Assembly (NCBI RefSeq): GCF_014642855.1
Contig: NZ_BMJB01000001.1
Span: forward strand, 496,001-560,000
DNA: 64,000 nt
DNA from: Edaphobacter acidisoli
Lineage (GTDB): Bacteria; Acidobacteriota; Terriglobia; Terriglobales; Acidobacteriaceae
Direction: 5' to 3'
The notes below the pieces were generated by a model. The model ran no database searches. It was given only the letters and a program-made list of their open reading frames with translations, and was not told where the DNA came from. Positions within the stretch are counted from its first letter, which is position 1. Every line of letters starts with the position of its first letter. Of the stretch, positions 17,453 to 27,357 are shown piece by piece. The position numbers and the translations under genes were made by a program.

Positions 17453-18186
17453 CGCTTCATCAGCGGCGTCACCAGCGGTAGAACATTCTTCGCCACAATC
17501 TTGTTCCCAGCCGCAGTCGCATGGGTTTGGTCCTCCTGCATCATGCCTGGAACACCGAAGACGCCCTTCAGCAAAAACGGCAGCAGTGGCACATGATACT
17601 TCGCGGCAAGCAGTGTGTATGTCTTATCGAACTGCTTGATGTAGTCCGGGCCATAGTTCGGTGGAAGTGTGATGCCAGCCAATGCGACCCTAATGCCATT
17701 CTTCTTGAGCGTCCCAACAATTTTGTCGAGATTAGCGCGCGTATCGGCAATGGGCAACCCGCGCAGTCCATCATTGCCACCGAACTCCACCACAACAACG
17801 GCAGGCTTCAGCGAGAGAATGTGGGCAAGCCGTCCGACGCCATCCTTGGTCGTATTTCCGCTGATGCCTTCATTTACAACACGATAGTGATAGCCGCGCG
17901 CGTCCAGGTCGGCTTGCAGATAATCGGGATAGCTCTGCCCAATATCCGTGCCGTGACCAGCGGTCAGGCTGTCGCCAAAACAGACCAGCAGGGGACCGTT
18001 ATCCTGCGCTGGCGTCAAAACTTGTTGATCTGACGCATTTTTTTCTTCTGAATCGATGATCTTTGCTCCATTTTGATGCGTATCTGCATCTGTGAAGGAG
18101 TGGGCTTCAGAGGAGGCAGGCGTACGGCAACCACTAAGCGTCAGCGCGATGATCGCTACTATAAGAAAAGACCGGGTTCGCTGCAT
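17449..18186 (-). CDS. GDSL-type arylesterase/lysophospholipase lipoprotein (TesA-like)
   Basis: The product has 245 residues from the ATG at 18186; an in-frame ATG at 18195 is also possible. The N-terminus is a lipoprotein leader ending LTLSGC. The four SGNH-hydrolase blocks are present: block I FGDSLTAGHG with the nucleophile Ser, block II GISGNTT, block III FGGNDGLRG, and block V DQTH with the catalytic Asp and His. E. coli TesA is a soluble periplasmic enzyme, so the lipid anchor is a difference. The gene is divergent from an ABC transporter pair, the same arrangement as tesA with ybbA-ybbP in E. coli, which supports orthology. It probably hydrolyses acyl esters in the periplasm. Confidence 0.9.
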   Translation of the reverse strand: MQRTRSFLIVAIIALTLSGCRTPASSEAHSFTDADTHQNGAKIIDSEEKNASDQQVLTPAQDNGPLLVCFGDSLTAGHGTDIGQSYPDYLQADLDARGYHYRVVNEGISGNTTKDGVGRLAHILSLKPAVVVVEFGGNDGLRGLPIADTRANLDKIVGTLKKNGIRVALAGITLPPNYGPDYIKQFDKTYTLLAAKYHVPLLPFLLKGVFGVPGMMQEDQTHATAAGNKIVAKNVLPLVTPLMKR

Positions 18187-18201
18187 TTCTTTCATCTGCC
18201 T

Positions 18202-18231
18202 AAAAGTGAGATGCTGAAAAGTGAGATGCGG
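18202..18231 (+). repeat. 15-bp tandem duplication around the start of the ABC ATPase gene
   Basis: The unit AAAAGTGAGATGCTG occurs at 18202-18216, and its first 13 bases recur at 18217-18229. Each copy supplies an in-frame ATG (18211 and 18226) preceded by the same AAAAGTGAG leader, so the gene has two nearly identical start sites. Confidence 0.7.
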
Positions 18232-18984
18232 ACAGTGAGTGAATCGGTCACAACGAAGGCGCCAATGATTGCTGTTGAGGGGCTGCGCAAATCCATCCGT
18301 AACGGCAGCCGTACCGTAGACATTCTTAAGGGCATCAGCTTCACGGTGCCACAAGGGCAGTTTATCGCCATCATGGGAGCCAGTGGCAGTGGCAAATCGA
18401 CATTGCTTGGTCTGCTCGCCGGGCTCGACACGCCAAGCGCAGGCAACGTGTGGCTCAATGGCACAGTGATTAGCTATCTGCCTGAAGACCAGTTGGCACA
18501 GGTGCGCGGAAAAACCATCGGCTTTGTCTTCCAGTCGTATCAACTTGTGCCCACCCTGACGGCGCTCGAAAACGTCCTGCTTCCACACGAACTGAATGCC
18601 GACACAAAGGAGAGCGGCCTGACCCGCGCGCGCGAGCTGCTCGCCAACGTTGGCCTCGGCGACAGAATGAGCCACTACCCCGTGCAGCTCTCTGGCGGCG
18701 AGCAACAGCGCGTTGCGCTGGCCCGCGCCTTTATGCTGCGCCCGCCCATTGTGCTGGCCGACGAGCCCACGGGCAATCTGGACACAACAAACGGTTCGCA
18801 CGTACTCAACCTCCTGCTCGACCTGAACCGCATCGAAGGCACAACGCTTGTGCTCGTGACGCATGACCCGGCGCTCGCCGCCCACGCCGGACGCCGCATC
18901 GTGCTGAGCGACGGTCAGATTATCTCCGACGACCTCGCAGAGTCCGACAACGAGCAGCAGCAGTCCGCTGCCGTAGCCCGATAG
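18226..18984 (+). CDS. ABC transporter ATP-binding protein, YbbA/LolD type
   Basis: The product has 252 residues from the ATG at 18226. Starts at 18211 and 18265 are also possible, the latter with GAAGG upstream. Walker A is GASGSGKST, the Q-loop is FVFQSYQL, the signature is QLSGGEQQRVALARA, Walker B is IVLADEPTGNLD, and the H-loop is VTHD. It belongs to the LolD/MacB/YbbA group of mechanotransmission ABC systems and pairs with the downstream FtsX-like permease 9 bp away. The divergent TesA-like lipoprotein gene matches the enterobacterial ybbA context. The cargo of YbbAP is not well defined. Confidence 0.92.
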   Translation: MRTVSESVTTKAPMIAVEGLRKSIRNGSRTVDILKGISFTVPQGQFIAIMGASGSGKSTLLGLLAGLDTPSAGNVWLNGTVISYLPEDQLAQVRGKTIGFVFQSYQLVPTLTALENVLLPHELNADTKESGLTRARELLANVGLGDRMSHYPVQLSGGEQQRVALARAFMLRPPIVLADEPTGNLDTTNGSHVLNLLLDLNRIEGTTLVLVTHDPALAAHAGRRIVLSDGQIISDDLAESDNEQQQSAAVAR

Positions 18985-18993
18985 GAGCCTACT

Positions 18994-21576
18994 GTGGCGA
19001 GCCTCTCCTGGAAGTCGGCAAGCAAAATCGCTATCCGCGAGATGCACTCCTCGCGCGGCAAATTCTTCTTCGTCGTGCTGTCGGTAGCGATCGGCGTTGC
19101 CGCGTTGAGCGGCGTGCGCGGCTTCTCTTACTCGTTCCGCAGCGCTCTGCTTGAACAGGCACGCAGCATCATGGCGGCGGATGTCTCCGCACGCATGTTT
19201 CAGCAACCCACGCATGACCAGCAGAAGGGCCTCGACAAGATTGCTGCCATAGGCGTCCAGATGACGCCCGTCACTGAGATGCTTTCCATGGTCTCCTCCG
19301 CGAAGACGCTCGATCCGCTGCTCGTCTCGCTCAAAGCTGTCGACCCGCTGAAGTACCCGTTCTACGGCACCGCGCAGCTCGCTCCTGCCGCGTCGCTCAA
19401 AGATGTACTCACGCCAGACACCGTAGTAGTAGCCGACGACCTGCTCGTGCGCCTCCATCTCAGCGTCGGCGACCAGCTCAAGATCGGCACAAAGATATTC
19501 CGCATCGCCTCAGTAGTCGTGAGCGAGCCGGACCGCCTCTCTGGAAGCTTCGCCGCAGGCCCACGCGTGCTCATCTCGCGCGATGGTCTGGATTCAAGTG
19601 GGCTGCTCGCACCCGGCAGCCACGCCGGACAGCGCTATCTCTTCAAAGTGCCGAAGCCCCCGAACGGCGAGCCAATCTCCGACAAAGCCGTCGCCGACCT
19701 GAAGACGCGCCTGGAACAACTCCTGCCTGAATCACAGGTAACAGACTACCGCGAGACCAATCCCGCGCTCACCCAGGGCCTAGACCGTGCCACCGGCCTG
19801 CTCTCGCTGATGAGTCTGGTCGCGCTCGTGCTCGGTGCAATCGGCGTTGCCATGGCGATGCGCGCGCACCTCGAACAGAGGCTGGACACCATCGCCATTA
19901 TGAAGTCGCTCGGCGCCCGCTCGAGTCAGATCATGAAGATCTACCTGCTCCAGACGCTGCTGCTGGGCCTGATAGGAGGCATCATCGGAGTGGCTCTTGG
20001 TGCAGCCGTCGAGCGCGCGTTTCCATACCTGCTCGCGCATCTGGTGAACATCCACGCCACCATACGCGTGCATCCGGCAGCAATCAGCACTGGCCTCGCC
20101 GTCGGCGTATTGACGACGCTTTTGTTCACGCTTCCTCAATTGCTCGACATTCGCGGCGTGCGTCCCATCCTCATCCTGCGCCGCGCAGTGGAGCAAAACG
20201 ACGATCCGTTTATCTCGGCGCTCTGGCAGAAAGCGCGTAAGAGCCTCGCGCAGATCTGCGCAGCCATACTGATTATCGGCGGGCTCATAGCCATTGCGGC
20301 GACACTCTCCGATTCCGCAATGATCGGCAAGATATTTTCTCTAGGACTGGTTAGCGTGCTGCTGGTATTGCTTGCCGCTTCCGCATTAGTACTCTGGGGA
20401 CTTCGAGTCTTTCTTGCGAAGACGCGCCTAAGCCTGCCTTCAGCCGTGCGCCACGGGCTTGCGAACCTCTATCGCCCTGGAAACCCTTCGGCGGCCATGC
20501 TAGCTGCGCTCGGCCTCGGCGTCATGCAGATGATGACGGTCTACCTTGTCCAGCAGGCCGTCGTCCATGAGCTGCACATCTCCGCTGCGCCCAACCTGCC
20601 GAATGTCTTCCTGCTCGACATCACCAGCAACGAGATCGACGGCGTACGCCACCTGCTCAAATCGCAGCCAAGCGTCACCGCTCCGCCTGAAATGATGCCC
20701 GTTGTGTCCTCACGCATCATCGCGATAGACGGAGTTCCTGTCGAGCAGCTCAAACTCAGGAACTTACCGCAGCGAATGCTCCGCTCGATCTCGCTCACTT
20801 GGTCAGACGCGCCCCCGCCGGGCACCAAAGCCGTAGAAGGGAAGTGGTGGTCGCCCCACGAGAAGCACCCGCTCGTGGCAATCGACCAGCGCCAGGCCGA
20901 GCGGCTCGGCGTCAAGGTCGGCTCCCACATCACCTTCGCCGCCGAAGACTCCACGATAGTCGCTACCGTCGCAGCACTCACCAAAGCCGACGGCCAGCAC
21001 GCATATTCCCGCGCCGAGTTCATCATGACGCAGCATCCGCTCGCCGGCCTGCCCGTGGTCTGGTATGGAGGCATCCATGCCACGCCGGGACGCGTAGGCG
21101 AACTGCAGCGAGCGCTCTTCAATGCCTACCCCACCGTCACCGTCATCAACGTGGCAGAGGCGCTCGAAGCAATCCGCGCCGTGGTCATTCAGATCACGTA
21201 TGTCATCCAGTTCCTCGCCGCGTTCAGCATCTTCGCTGGGGCGATCATCCTGGCAAGCTGCATCGCAGGCACGCGCTACCGTCGCATCCGCGAAGTGGTC
21301 GTGCTCAAGACCCTCGGCGCCACCCGCGCCCGCATCGCAACCATCTTCACCATCGAGTTCGCGGCGTTGGGACTGGTAGCGGGTTTGGTTGGTGTCATCT
21401 TCGCCAATCTGGTTGCACATGTCATGCTTGGCAGGATGAAGGTGTCCTACCACATTCGCTGGGACTGGTCACTCCTCGCGCTCGCTTCAACTGCAATCCT
21501 CATGGTCTTGACCGGTTGGCTTGCGAGCCACCGCATCCTCGGCCAGCGCCCGCTCGAAGTCCTCCGGGAAGAATAA
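18994..21576 (+). CDS. FtsX-like ABC transporter permease, YbbP type
   Basis: The product has 860 residues. It starts at a GTG at 18994 with ATAGGAG at 18981-18987. It has the ten-helix layout of YbbP-type permeases: a first TM helix at about residues 24-42, a periplasmic MacB-like domain, an FtsX block at about 265-395, two further helices at about 420-480, a second periplasmic domain, and a second FtsX block at about 735-855 that ends with RPLEVLREE. The repeated motif of helix plus IMKSLGAR / VLKTLGATRARI marks the two FtsX repeats. With the ATPase it probably moves or extracts lipids or lipoproteins from the inner membrane. Confidence 0.92.
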   Translation: MASLSWKSASKIAIREMHSSRGKFFFVVLSVAIGVAALSGVRGFSYSFRSALLEQARSIMAADVSARMFQQPTHDQQKGLDKIAAIGVQMTPVTEMLSMVSSAKTLDPLLVSLKAVDPLKYPFYGTAQLAPAASLKDVLTPDTVVVADDLLVRLHLSVGDQLKIGTKIFRIASVVVSEPDRLSGSFAAGPRVLISRDGLDSSGLLAPGSHAGQRYLFKVPKPPNGEPISDKAVADLKTRLEQLLPESQVTDYRETNPALTQGLDRATGLLSLMSLVALVLGAIGVAMAMRAHLEQRLDTIAIMKSLGARSSQIMKIYLLQTLLLGLIGGIIGVALGAAVERAFPYLLAHLVNIHATIRVHPAAISTGLAVGVLTTLLFTLPQLLDIRGVRPILILRRAVEQNDDPFISALWQKARKSLAQICAAILIIGGLIAIAATLSDSAMIGKIFSLGLVSVLLVLLAASALVLWGLRVFLAKTRLSLPSAVRHGLANLYRPGNPSAAMLAALGLGVMQMMTVYLVQQAVVHELHISAAPNLPNVFLLDITSNEIDGVRHLLKSQPSVTAPPEMMPVVSSRIIAIDGVPVEQLKLRNLPQRMLRSISLTWSDAPPPGTKAVEGKWWSPHEKHPLVAIDQRQAERLGVKVGSHITFAAEDSTIVATVAALTKADGQHAYSRAEFIMTQHPLAGLPVVWYGGIHATPGRVGELQRALFNAYPTVTVINVAEALEAIRAVVIQITYVIQFLAAFSIFAGAIILASCIAGTRYRRIREVVVLKTLGATRARIATIFTIEFAALGLVAGLVGVIFANLVAHVMLGRMKVSYHIRWDWSLLALASTAILMVLTGWLASHRILGQRPLEVLREE

Positions 21577-21853
21577 CTTCAGGCGGTCATTCCGGGAGAA
21601 GAAGCGAAAGCATCCTAAACTGATTCGTTTTAGCCAGACATGGCGCAAGCGTGAGCCGTGCTCTTAGCTGCCGCCTTGCCGTGGTTGCCCTCGGCGCAGA
21701 ATGTTCCGAATTGCGCGAAATTATTTTTCTATTGACATTCATTTCTGCGGTCACGTAGATTGCCCTCTAGCCAGACGAATAGCCGGGATGGTCAAACCAC
21801 CGCAGCCGCGTCTGGAACAAATTCCCGAAAGACTTTTCTGGAGAGGCCAACAG

Positions 21854-24800
21854 ATGCGGAACACAAGATCGTCGTTCAAGCACGAATTAGAAACGGTTTA
21901 CAGAATGAAATTGTGGCTGGCCCTGGCCATCTGCTTCGGCCTCTGCGCCGCAACATCATTCGCCCAGACCGCAGGTGAAGGCGCAATTACCGGCACTGTG
22001 ACCGACACGACCGGCGCTGTGATTCCGAGCGCGACCGTCACGGCACACAATAACGCGACCGGTGTCGAGACCTCACGCAAGACATCTTCGGCTGGGGTCT
22101 ACCAGATCAGCCCGCTTATCGTAGGCAGCTACTCGGTGACGGTCACAGCTCCTGGCTTTCAGACCTTCCAGCAGGACAAGATCGAGATCGACCAGAATCA
22201 GGTCTTCGGCCTGAACGCCGCGCTCAAAGTTGGCAACCAGAGCACGACTGTCACGGTGACAGAGGCCCCACCCGCGCTCGACACGGCGAACGCCACGCTG
22301 GGCGCCAACATCTCCAGCAAGGAGTTTATGGACCTGCCCCTGATGGTGGCGGGCAATCAGCAGCGCGACGTTACATCGTTCTCGAACCTGCTGCCGGGCG
22401 CGCAGGCGGGCAGCCGCTCCTCGCTCTTCTCCGGCACCGCCAATCGCGTTCAGGAGGTCTACCTCGACGGCATTCCTCTGACCACGATCAGCCAGATCGG
22501 CGACAATCGCCCCATCTTTAACGTCGTTCCCCTCGAAGGCATCGGCGAAATTGGCGCACTGACCAGCGGCCAGTCGGTTGAATACCAGGGCGCAGGTTCG
22601 GTGAACTATTCGATGAAGTCCGGCGGCAACGAGTATCACGGCACGATCGCCGACTTTGTTCGTAACACGATCTTCGACACGTGGGGCTTCACGGCGGCTT
22701 ACGCCACGCAGAAGAAGCTGGTCAATGGCGCCATTGTCACGGTTCCCGTTGGCAAGCCCGTGGATCATCAGAACGAATTCACCGCTGCTGTCGGCGGCCC
22801 AGTCGTCATCCCGCACGTCTTCGACGGACACAACAAGATGTTTTTCTTCGCTGCCTATGACCGAACCCACACCCGCTCGGCCCCGAACTATTCCACCGCG
22901 ACGATTCCCACCACGCTCATGCAGCAGGGCGACTTTACCGAGTTGCTCAACGCCAAGCAGTCCGCCGGTACTGGAGCAGGCCCGCAGAGCGGTCCCGGCT
23001 ACCTGATCTACGATCCGACGACGAATTCCTGCGTAGGAAGCGCCTGCACACGTCAGCCGCTCACCGGAATGAAGAATGGCCTGCCTACTCCGAACATCAT
23101 TCCCGCCGGCGAGATTTCACCTATTGCGCAGAAGATGCAGTCCTATATGCCAACGCCGACCACCTCGGGAATTCAGAACAACTATCTCGGCGGCATCCCG
23201 AGCGGCTATGACAACTGGCTCTACTCTGGACGCGTCGACTACACCGTCTCGCCGAAACAGTCGATCGCATTCACCATCACTGGAGGCAATCGTCATGCTG
23301 TGCCCTACACTGGCACATCGGACGTTCTGCCGCTGCCTTATCTTGGCACCACCTTCTCCACCGTCGCTGGCCACTGGGCCGATCTGTCCGACTCCTACAG
23401 CTTCACGCAGAACCTCGTCAACCAGTTCAAGTTCGGTTTCAGCAACTTCGGAGGACCGCCGGTCAAAAACATCACCGAGGGAACGCAATATGCGGCCTCA
23501 TTGATGGGCATTAATTTCTCCGGCGTACCATCGAACGGCCAGGCCGTTACAGAATTTCCCACCAGTATCTTCGGTGGAAGCAACGCGCAGAGCGAGTGGG
23601 GAGAAGGTGGCTCAGGCGTCACCTCCACGACGGTGAACAACACCTTTACGCTGGTCGACAATCTGCTCTGGATCAAAGGCAAACACGCCATGACGTTCGG
23701 CATCCAGGTGCAGAGACTCGAGGACCAGTCCTCGTCCTACGACGGCCCGACCTCTTCGCTTACTCTGAACTGGGGCACCAACGAAACCGCGCAGGAAAAC
23801 GGCAGCGCTTATGTGAGCAGCACGGGCTATTCCTACGCGAGCTTCCTGCTGGGAGCCGTCGGCAGCACGGGCATCACGCTGCAGCCGTTCTCTGTTCTGG
23901 GCGGACGCTACCGTCCCTTCGCTCCGTACTTCCAGGACGACTGGAAGATCACGCCCAAGCTCACGCTGAACCTCGGCCTGCGCTGGGATTACCTCCCCTC
24001 CTATCAGGAAGCGCAAAACCGCTTCTCCTTCCTGAATGCAACTCTGACGAACCCCGTTACCGGCAACCCTGGCACACTCCAATTCGCGGGTAACGTCGGC
24101 GGCGCGGGCGTCAGTTGTGGCTGCTCGTCGCCCGCGCACAATTACATGAAGAACTGGGGTCCACGCGTCGGCTTTGCCTATGCGATGAACGACAAGACAG
24201 TCTTCCGCGGTGCCTTTGCCACGGTCTACTCGCACGGCGGCGGCACGGGCGGCGCAGGCGGCGCGGGCACCGGCCCATCGCAGCTCGGATTCACCAGCTC
24301 ACCCTCGTTCCCTGACGGCGCTGCCGGTCCTGCTGCTGGCCCTGCCTTCTACCTCAACACGAGCTCCTACTTTGCGGGCATCGGGCAGAGCAACGCAAAC
24401 TTCGGCGGGCCCAACTACTCGGTCCCGGCGATCACGCCTCCGGGAGCGATCAGCCAGACCCTGAACGTCGGCAATACGGTCAGCAGCACCGGAGCATTCA
24501 TCCAGGCCAGCGGCGCCCCGGGATACGCCGATCCATATCTCTCGGGCCGCGCTCCGGAGTTCAATTTCTGGAACTTCGGCGTGCAACGTCAGCTTACCAA
24601 CGACATCACCATCACCGTGAACTACGCCGGAACGGAGAGCCACTTCCTCGCCGGTGCAAGCAACATGCGCGGTCTTCAGTCCGGCCAGATCAATCCGATC
24701 TACTGGGCACTGGGCACGCTGCTCTCGGCCCCTGCAACTCCTGCCAACGTAGCCGCTGCCAACGTCATTGCGGCGAAGGCCGGTATTCCGCAGTTGCCAG

Positions 24801-25807
24801 TGGCCGGGCCGTACGCCGGTTTCCAGGCCGCGGCGGCAACCAGCAAAGGACAGGGCCAGGCAACCATCGCTCAGAGCTTGAAGTGGATGCCGCAGTACTC
24901 CGGCACCACCGACACCTGGGGCAGCCAGTCGGCGAACTCCAGCTACCACTCGCTGCAGGTCTCGCTGGCCAAACGCGTCTCGAATGGACTCACCTTTAAC
25001 CTCAACTACACCTACTCGAAGGACATCGACGACGCAGGCACGCAGCGCAGCGGCTGGGCCATTCCGGCCAGCGTCATCGCCACCGGCAAGGCGTACAAGC
25101 AGAATCGTATCGACCGTTCTCTGAGCGCCAACAACGTTCCGCAGAACCTCTCCATCTACGGTGTCTACAGCCTGCCATTCGGCAAGGGCCAGATCGGATC
25201 CAATAGCCTGCTCGTCCGCACGCTGGCTGGCGGTTGGACGTTCTCCGGCGTCTTCACCTACGTCGCGTCCGCGCCGCTGGCCGTCACCGCAAGCTCCTGC
25301 ACCGGCACGTATCAGCCGACTGCGGGTACCTGCATGCCTGACATCAACCCTGCCTTTGCCGGCAAGAGCATCCGCCAGAACGGAAGCTGGGGCAAGGGAA
25401 CCACCGCGACAACGCTCGGCAAGATCGTGTATGCCAACGGCTACATCGGCAACTCGACGCTTGGCGACGGCGGCGATGCGAACGGCAACGCCACTCCATG
25501 CGGCACGTCTGTAACAGCGTTCTGCAACCCCGGCCAGTTCATGATCGGCGACGCACCGCGTATGGGTGTCTACAACCTCCGTGGTCCTGGCGTCTACAAC
25601 CTCAACGCCAGCCTGCGGCGCAGCTTCAATGTTACTCCGGAGCGTGTGAAGTTTATCTTCGCCGTGGACTGCCAGAATGTAACCAATAAAGTTACATTTG
25701 GCGGCATTAACGTAAGCGCCAACAGTGCCAGCTTCGGAACCGTAAGCTCCGCCACCAACAACGGCGGCAGCCGCGACTTCCAGTTCTCCGGAAGGCTGAA
25801 CTTCTAA
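21854..25807 (+). CDS. Oar-like TonB-dependent receptor with carboxypeptidase-regulatory domain
   Basis: The product has about 1317 residues. I prefer the ATG at 21854 because GGAGAGG lies 7 bases upstream; the ATG at 21905, just before the hydrophobic leader, is the alternative. The leader ends near TSFAQ. Next is a CarboxypepD_reg-like domain (GAITGTVTDTTGAVIPSATV to about residue 125), then a plug region and a long Gly/Asn/Ser-rich 22-strand barrel ending in QFSGRLNF with a terminal Phe. Such giant receptors are expanded in Acidobacteriota and are thought to import glycans or peptides using TonB energy. A terminator follows, and a GH105/GH88-type hydrolase gene lies 88 bp downstream. Confidence 0.93.
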   Translation: MRNTRSSFKHELETVYRMKLWLALAICFGLCAATSFAQTAGEGAITGTVTDTTGAVIPSATVTAHNNATGVETSRKTSSAGVYQISPLIVGSYSVTVTAPGFQTFQQDKIEIDQNQVFGLNAALKVGNQSTTVTVTEAPPALDTANATLGANISSKEFMDLPLMVAGNQQRDVTSFSNLLPGAQAGSRSSLFSGTANRVQEVYLDGIPLTTISQIGDNRPIFNVVPLEGIGEIGALTSGQSVEYQGAGSVNYSMKSGGNEYHGTIADFVRNTIFDTWGFTAAYATQKKLVNGAIVTVPVGKPVDHQNEFTAAVGGPVVIPHVFDGHNKMFFFAAYDRTHTRSAPNYSTATIPTTLMQQGDFTELLNAKQSAGTGAGPQSGPGYLIYDPTTNSCVGSACTRQPLTGMKNGLPTPNIIPAGEISPIAQKMQSYMPTPTTSGIQNNYLGGIPSGYDNWLYSGRVDYTVSPKQSIAFTITGGNRHAVPYTGTSDVLPLPYLGTTFSTVAGHWADLSDSYSFTQNLVNQFKFGFSNFGGPPVKNITEGTQYAASLMGINFSGVPSNGQAVTEFPTSIFGGSNAQSEWGEGGSGVTSTTVNNTFTLVDNLLWIKGKHAMTFGIQVQRLEDQSSSYDGPTSSLTLNWGTNETAQENGSAYVSSTGYSYASFLLGAVGSTGITLQPFSVLGGRYRPFAPYFQDDWKITPKLTLNLGLRWDYLPSYQEAQNRFSFLNATLTNPVTGNPGTLQFAGNVGGAGVSCGCSSPAHNYMKNWGPRVGFAYAMNDKTVFRGAFATVYSHGGGTGGAGGAGTGPSQLGFTSSPSFPDGAAGPAAGPAFYLNTSSYFAGIGQSNANFGGPNYSVPAITPPGAISQTLNVGNTVSSTGAFIQASGAPGYADPYLSGRAPEFNFWNFGVQRQLTNDITITVNYAGTESHFLAGASNMRGLQSGQINPIYWALGTLLSAPATPANVAAANVIAAKAGIPQLPVAGPYAGFQAAAATSKGQGQATIAQSLKWMPQYSGTTDTWGSQSANSSYHSLQVSLAKRVSNGLTFNLNYTYSKDIDDAGTQRSGWAIPASVIATGKAYKQNRIDRSLSANNVPQNLSIYGVYSLPFGKGQIGSNSLLVRTLAGGWTFSGVFTYVASAPLAVTASSCTGTYQPTAGTCMPDINPAFAGKSIRQNGSWGKGTTATTLGKIVYANGYIGNSTLGDGGDANGNATPCGTSVTAFCNPGQFMIGDAPRMGVYNLRGPGVYNLNASLRRSFNVTPERVKFIFAVDCQNVTNKVTFGGINVSANSASFGTVSSATNNGGSRDFQFSGRLNF

Positions 25808-25827
25808 CGGCACAACTCTGAACCATC

Positions 25828-25870
25828 CCCGGTCTGGACTTCTCTCATGTCCAGGCCGGGTTTATTTTTA
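25828..25870 (+). terminator. Rho-independent terminator after the TonB-dependent receptor
   Basis: A 12-bp stem, 25828-25839 with 25849-25860 (one G-T pair), encloses a 9-nt loop and is followed directly by TTTATTTTTA. It is placed 20 bp after the receptor stop codon and before the next gene, so the hydrolase probably has its own promoter or depends on read-through. Confidence 0.9.
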
Positions 25871-25895
25871 GAAAGCAAAACGCGGAGGATCTTTC

Positions 25896-27092
25896 ATGTA
25901 TCGGGGAATCAGCATCTGTCTTTGTCTCGCCTTGGGCACAAGCATGGCGGCAACAGCGCAGCAGGTCACGATGGCAAACGCCACGCCGCAGCAGTTGGCA
26001 GGCATTGCCAAGGACAATTCGCGCCACTTCGGCGACGACCCCGACAACCCCGGCCCTCTCGCCAAAGATCTCTCGCACTCGCTCAAGCCCGCAGCCGTCG
26101 CCAAAGCTATGCGCAAAGTGGGCGACTGGCAGATGGCCCGCGCCGAGCCTTACTTCGACCGCATCTGGACCTGGAGCGCGCTCTACGCCGGTTACATGGC
26201 CGCTGCCGACTCGCTCCACTACACGCCCTACCGCGACGCCATGCAGCAGGTCGGCAAAAAGTTCGACTGGCAGCTCCGCTCGCACCTCCCCGACGCCGAC
26301 GACCAAAGCATGGGCCAGATGTATCTCGAGATGTACCTGCTCAAAAAAGATCCAGGCATGATGAAGCCGACCCAGGCCGAGCTGGACGCGCTCATCGCCG
26401 CGCCGCACATCTCGCGCCGCCCCGGCAAAAAGCTCGTCTGGTGGTGGTGCGACTCGCTCTTCATGGCCCCGCCCGTCTGGGCGCGGATGTACGCTGCCAC
26501 CGGCGATCACAACTACATCACCTACCTCGACGAGGAATGGTTGAAGACCTCCAACCTGCTCTGGGACAAGCAGGAGCACCTCTACGCCCGCGATGCCACC
26601 TACCTCACCCGCACCGAGGCCAACGGCAAAAAGATGTTCTGGGCGCGCGGCAACGGCTGGGTCATGGGCGGCCTCGCCCGCACGCTCGAATATCTCCCCA
26701 AAGACGACCCCTCCCGCGCCATGTATGAGACGCAGCTCAAAGAGATGGCCGCGCGCATGGCCCAGTTGCAAGGCAAAGACGGCCTCTGGCGCTCCGGCCT
26801 GCTCGATCAGGCCAACTACGACCTGCCCGAGATGTCCGGCTCCGCTCTCATTACCTACAGCCTCGCCTGGGGCGTCAACCACGGCCTGCTCGACCGCAAA
26901 GTCTACCGCCCGGTCATCGCACGGGCCTGGTCGGGCATGCTCGACCACGTTTACGCAGACGGACGCCTCGGCTGCATCCAGCAGACCGGGGCCGAGCCTG
27001 CCCCATTCAAAGCAAGCTCCAGCTACACCTACGGGGTCGGCGCATTTCTCCTGGCCGGAAGCGAGATACGCACGATGGAACGGCATCGCTAA
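25896..27092 (+). CDS. GH105/GH88-family unsaturated glucuronyl (rhamnogalacturonyl) hydrolase
   Basis: The product has 398 residues with a signal peptide ending near ATAQQ. The (alpha/alpha)6-barrel family is recognised by DWQMARAEPYFDRIWTWSAL near the N-terminus, by DDQSMGQMYLEMY, whose Asp corresponds to the general acid/base of YteR-type enzymes, by WWWCDSLFMAPPVWARM, and by KKMFWARGNGWVMGGLAR. These enzymes hydrate the double bond of unsaturated uronic acid at the end of pectin-lyase products. With the receptor upstream it forms a minimal polysaccharide-utilisation pair aimed at pectin-like material. Confidence 0.9.
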   Translation: MYRGISICLCLALGTSMAATAQQVTMANATPQQLAGIAKDNSRHFGDDPDNPGPLAKDLSHSLKPAAVAKAMRKVGDWQMARAEPYFDRIWTWSALYAGYMAAADSLHYTPYRDAMQQVGKKFDWQLRSHLPDADDQSMGQMYLEMYLLKKDPGMMKPTQAELDALIAAPHISRRPGKKLVWWWCDSLFMAPPVWARMYAATGDHNYITYLDEEWLKTSNLLWDKQEHLYARDATYLTRTEANGKKMFWARGNGWVMGGLARTLEYLPKDDPSRAMYETQLKEMAARMAQLQGKDGLWRSGLLDQANYDLPEMSGSALITYSLAWGVNHGLLDRKVYRPVIARAWSGMLDHVYADGRLGCIQQTGAEPAPFKASSSYTYGVGAFLLAGSEIRTMERHR

Positions 27093-27357
27093 ACCGGTAA
27101 AGCCACATTCACCGCAAACGCTTTCACGGACAGCGGAAAATTTCAGGTTTTTCGGGCCATGGGGCTAGCTTCAGCGTTGACGCTGCCTCTTGGCCATGAA
27201 CTTTTCTGGGGCTTTCTGCGTAAAAAAGACGCAGGCATGGGTCTTTCGGCCTGGATGCACGTCTCTGGAATTTAGGACATAAATCACAGCCAGACATCTC
27301 AGTGTGTCTTCGTCATTTGGATTAGGATAAAGTGGGCAGGGAAGATTGTTAGAGCAA

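Noticed and set aside
18187-19458. 669-codon minus-strand frame continuous with the esterase
   Set aside because: Only the last 245 codons look like protein (lipoprotein leader and SGNH motifs). The rest is antisense to the ABC genes.
24299-25813. 504-codon minus-strand frame
   Set aside because: Antisense shadow of the TonB-dependent receptor with no domain signal.
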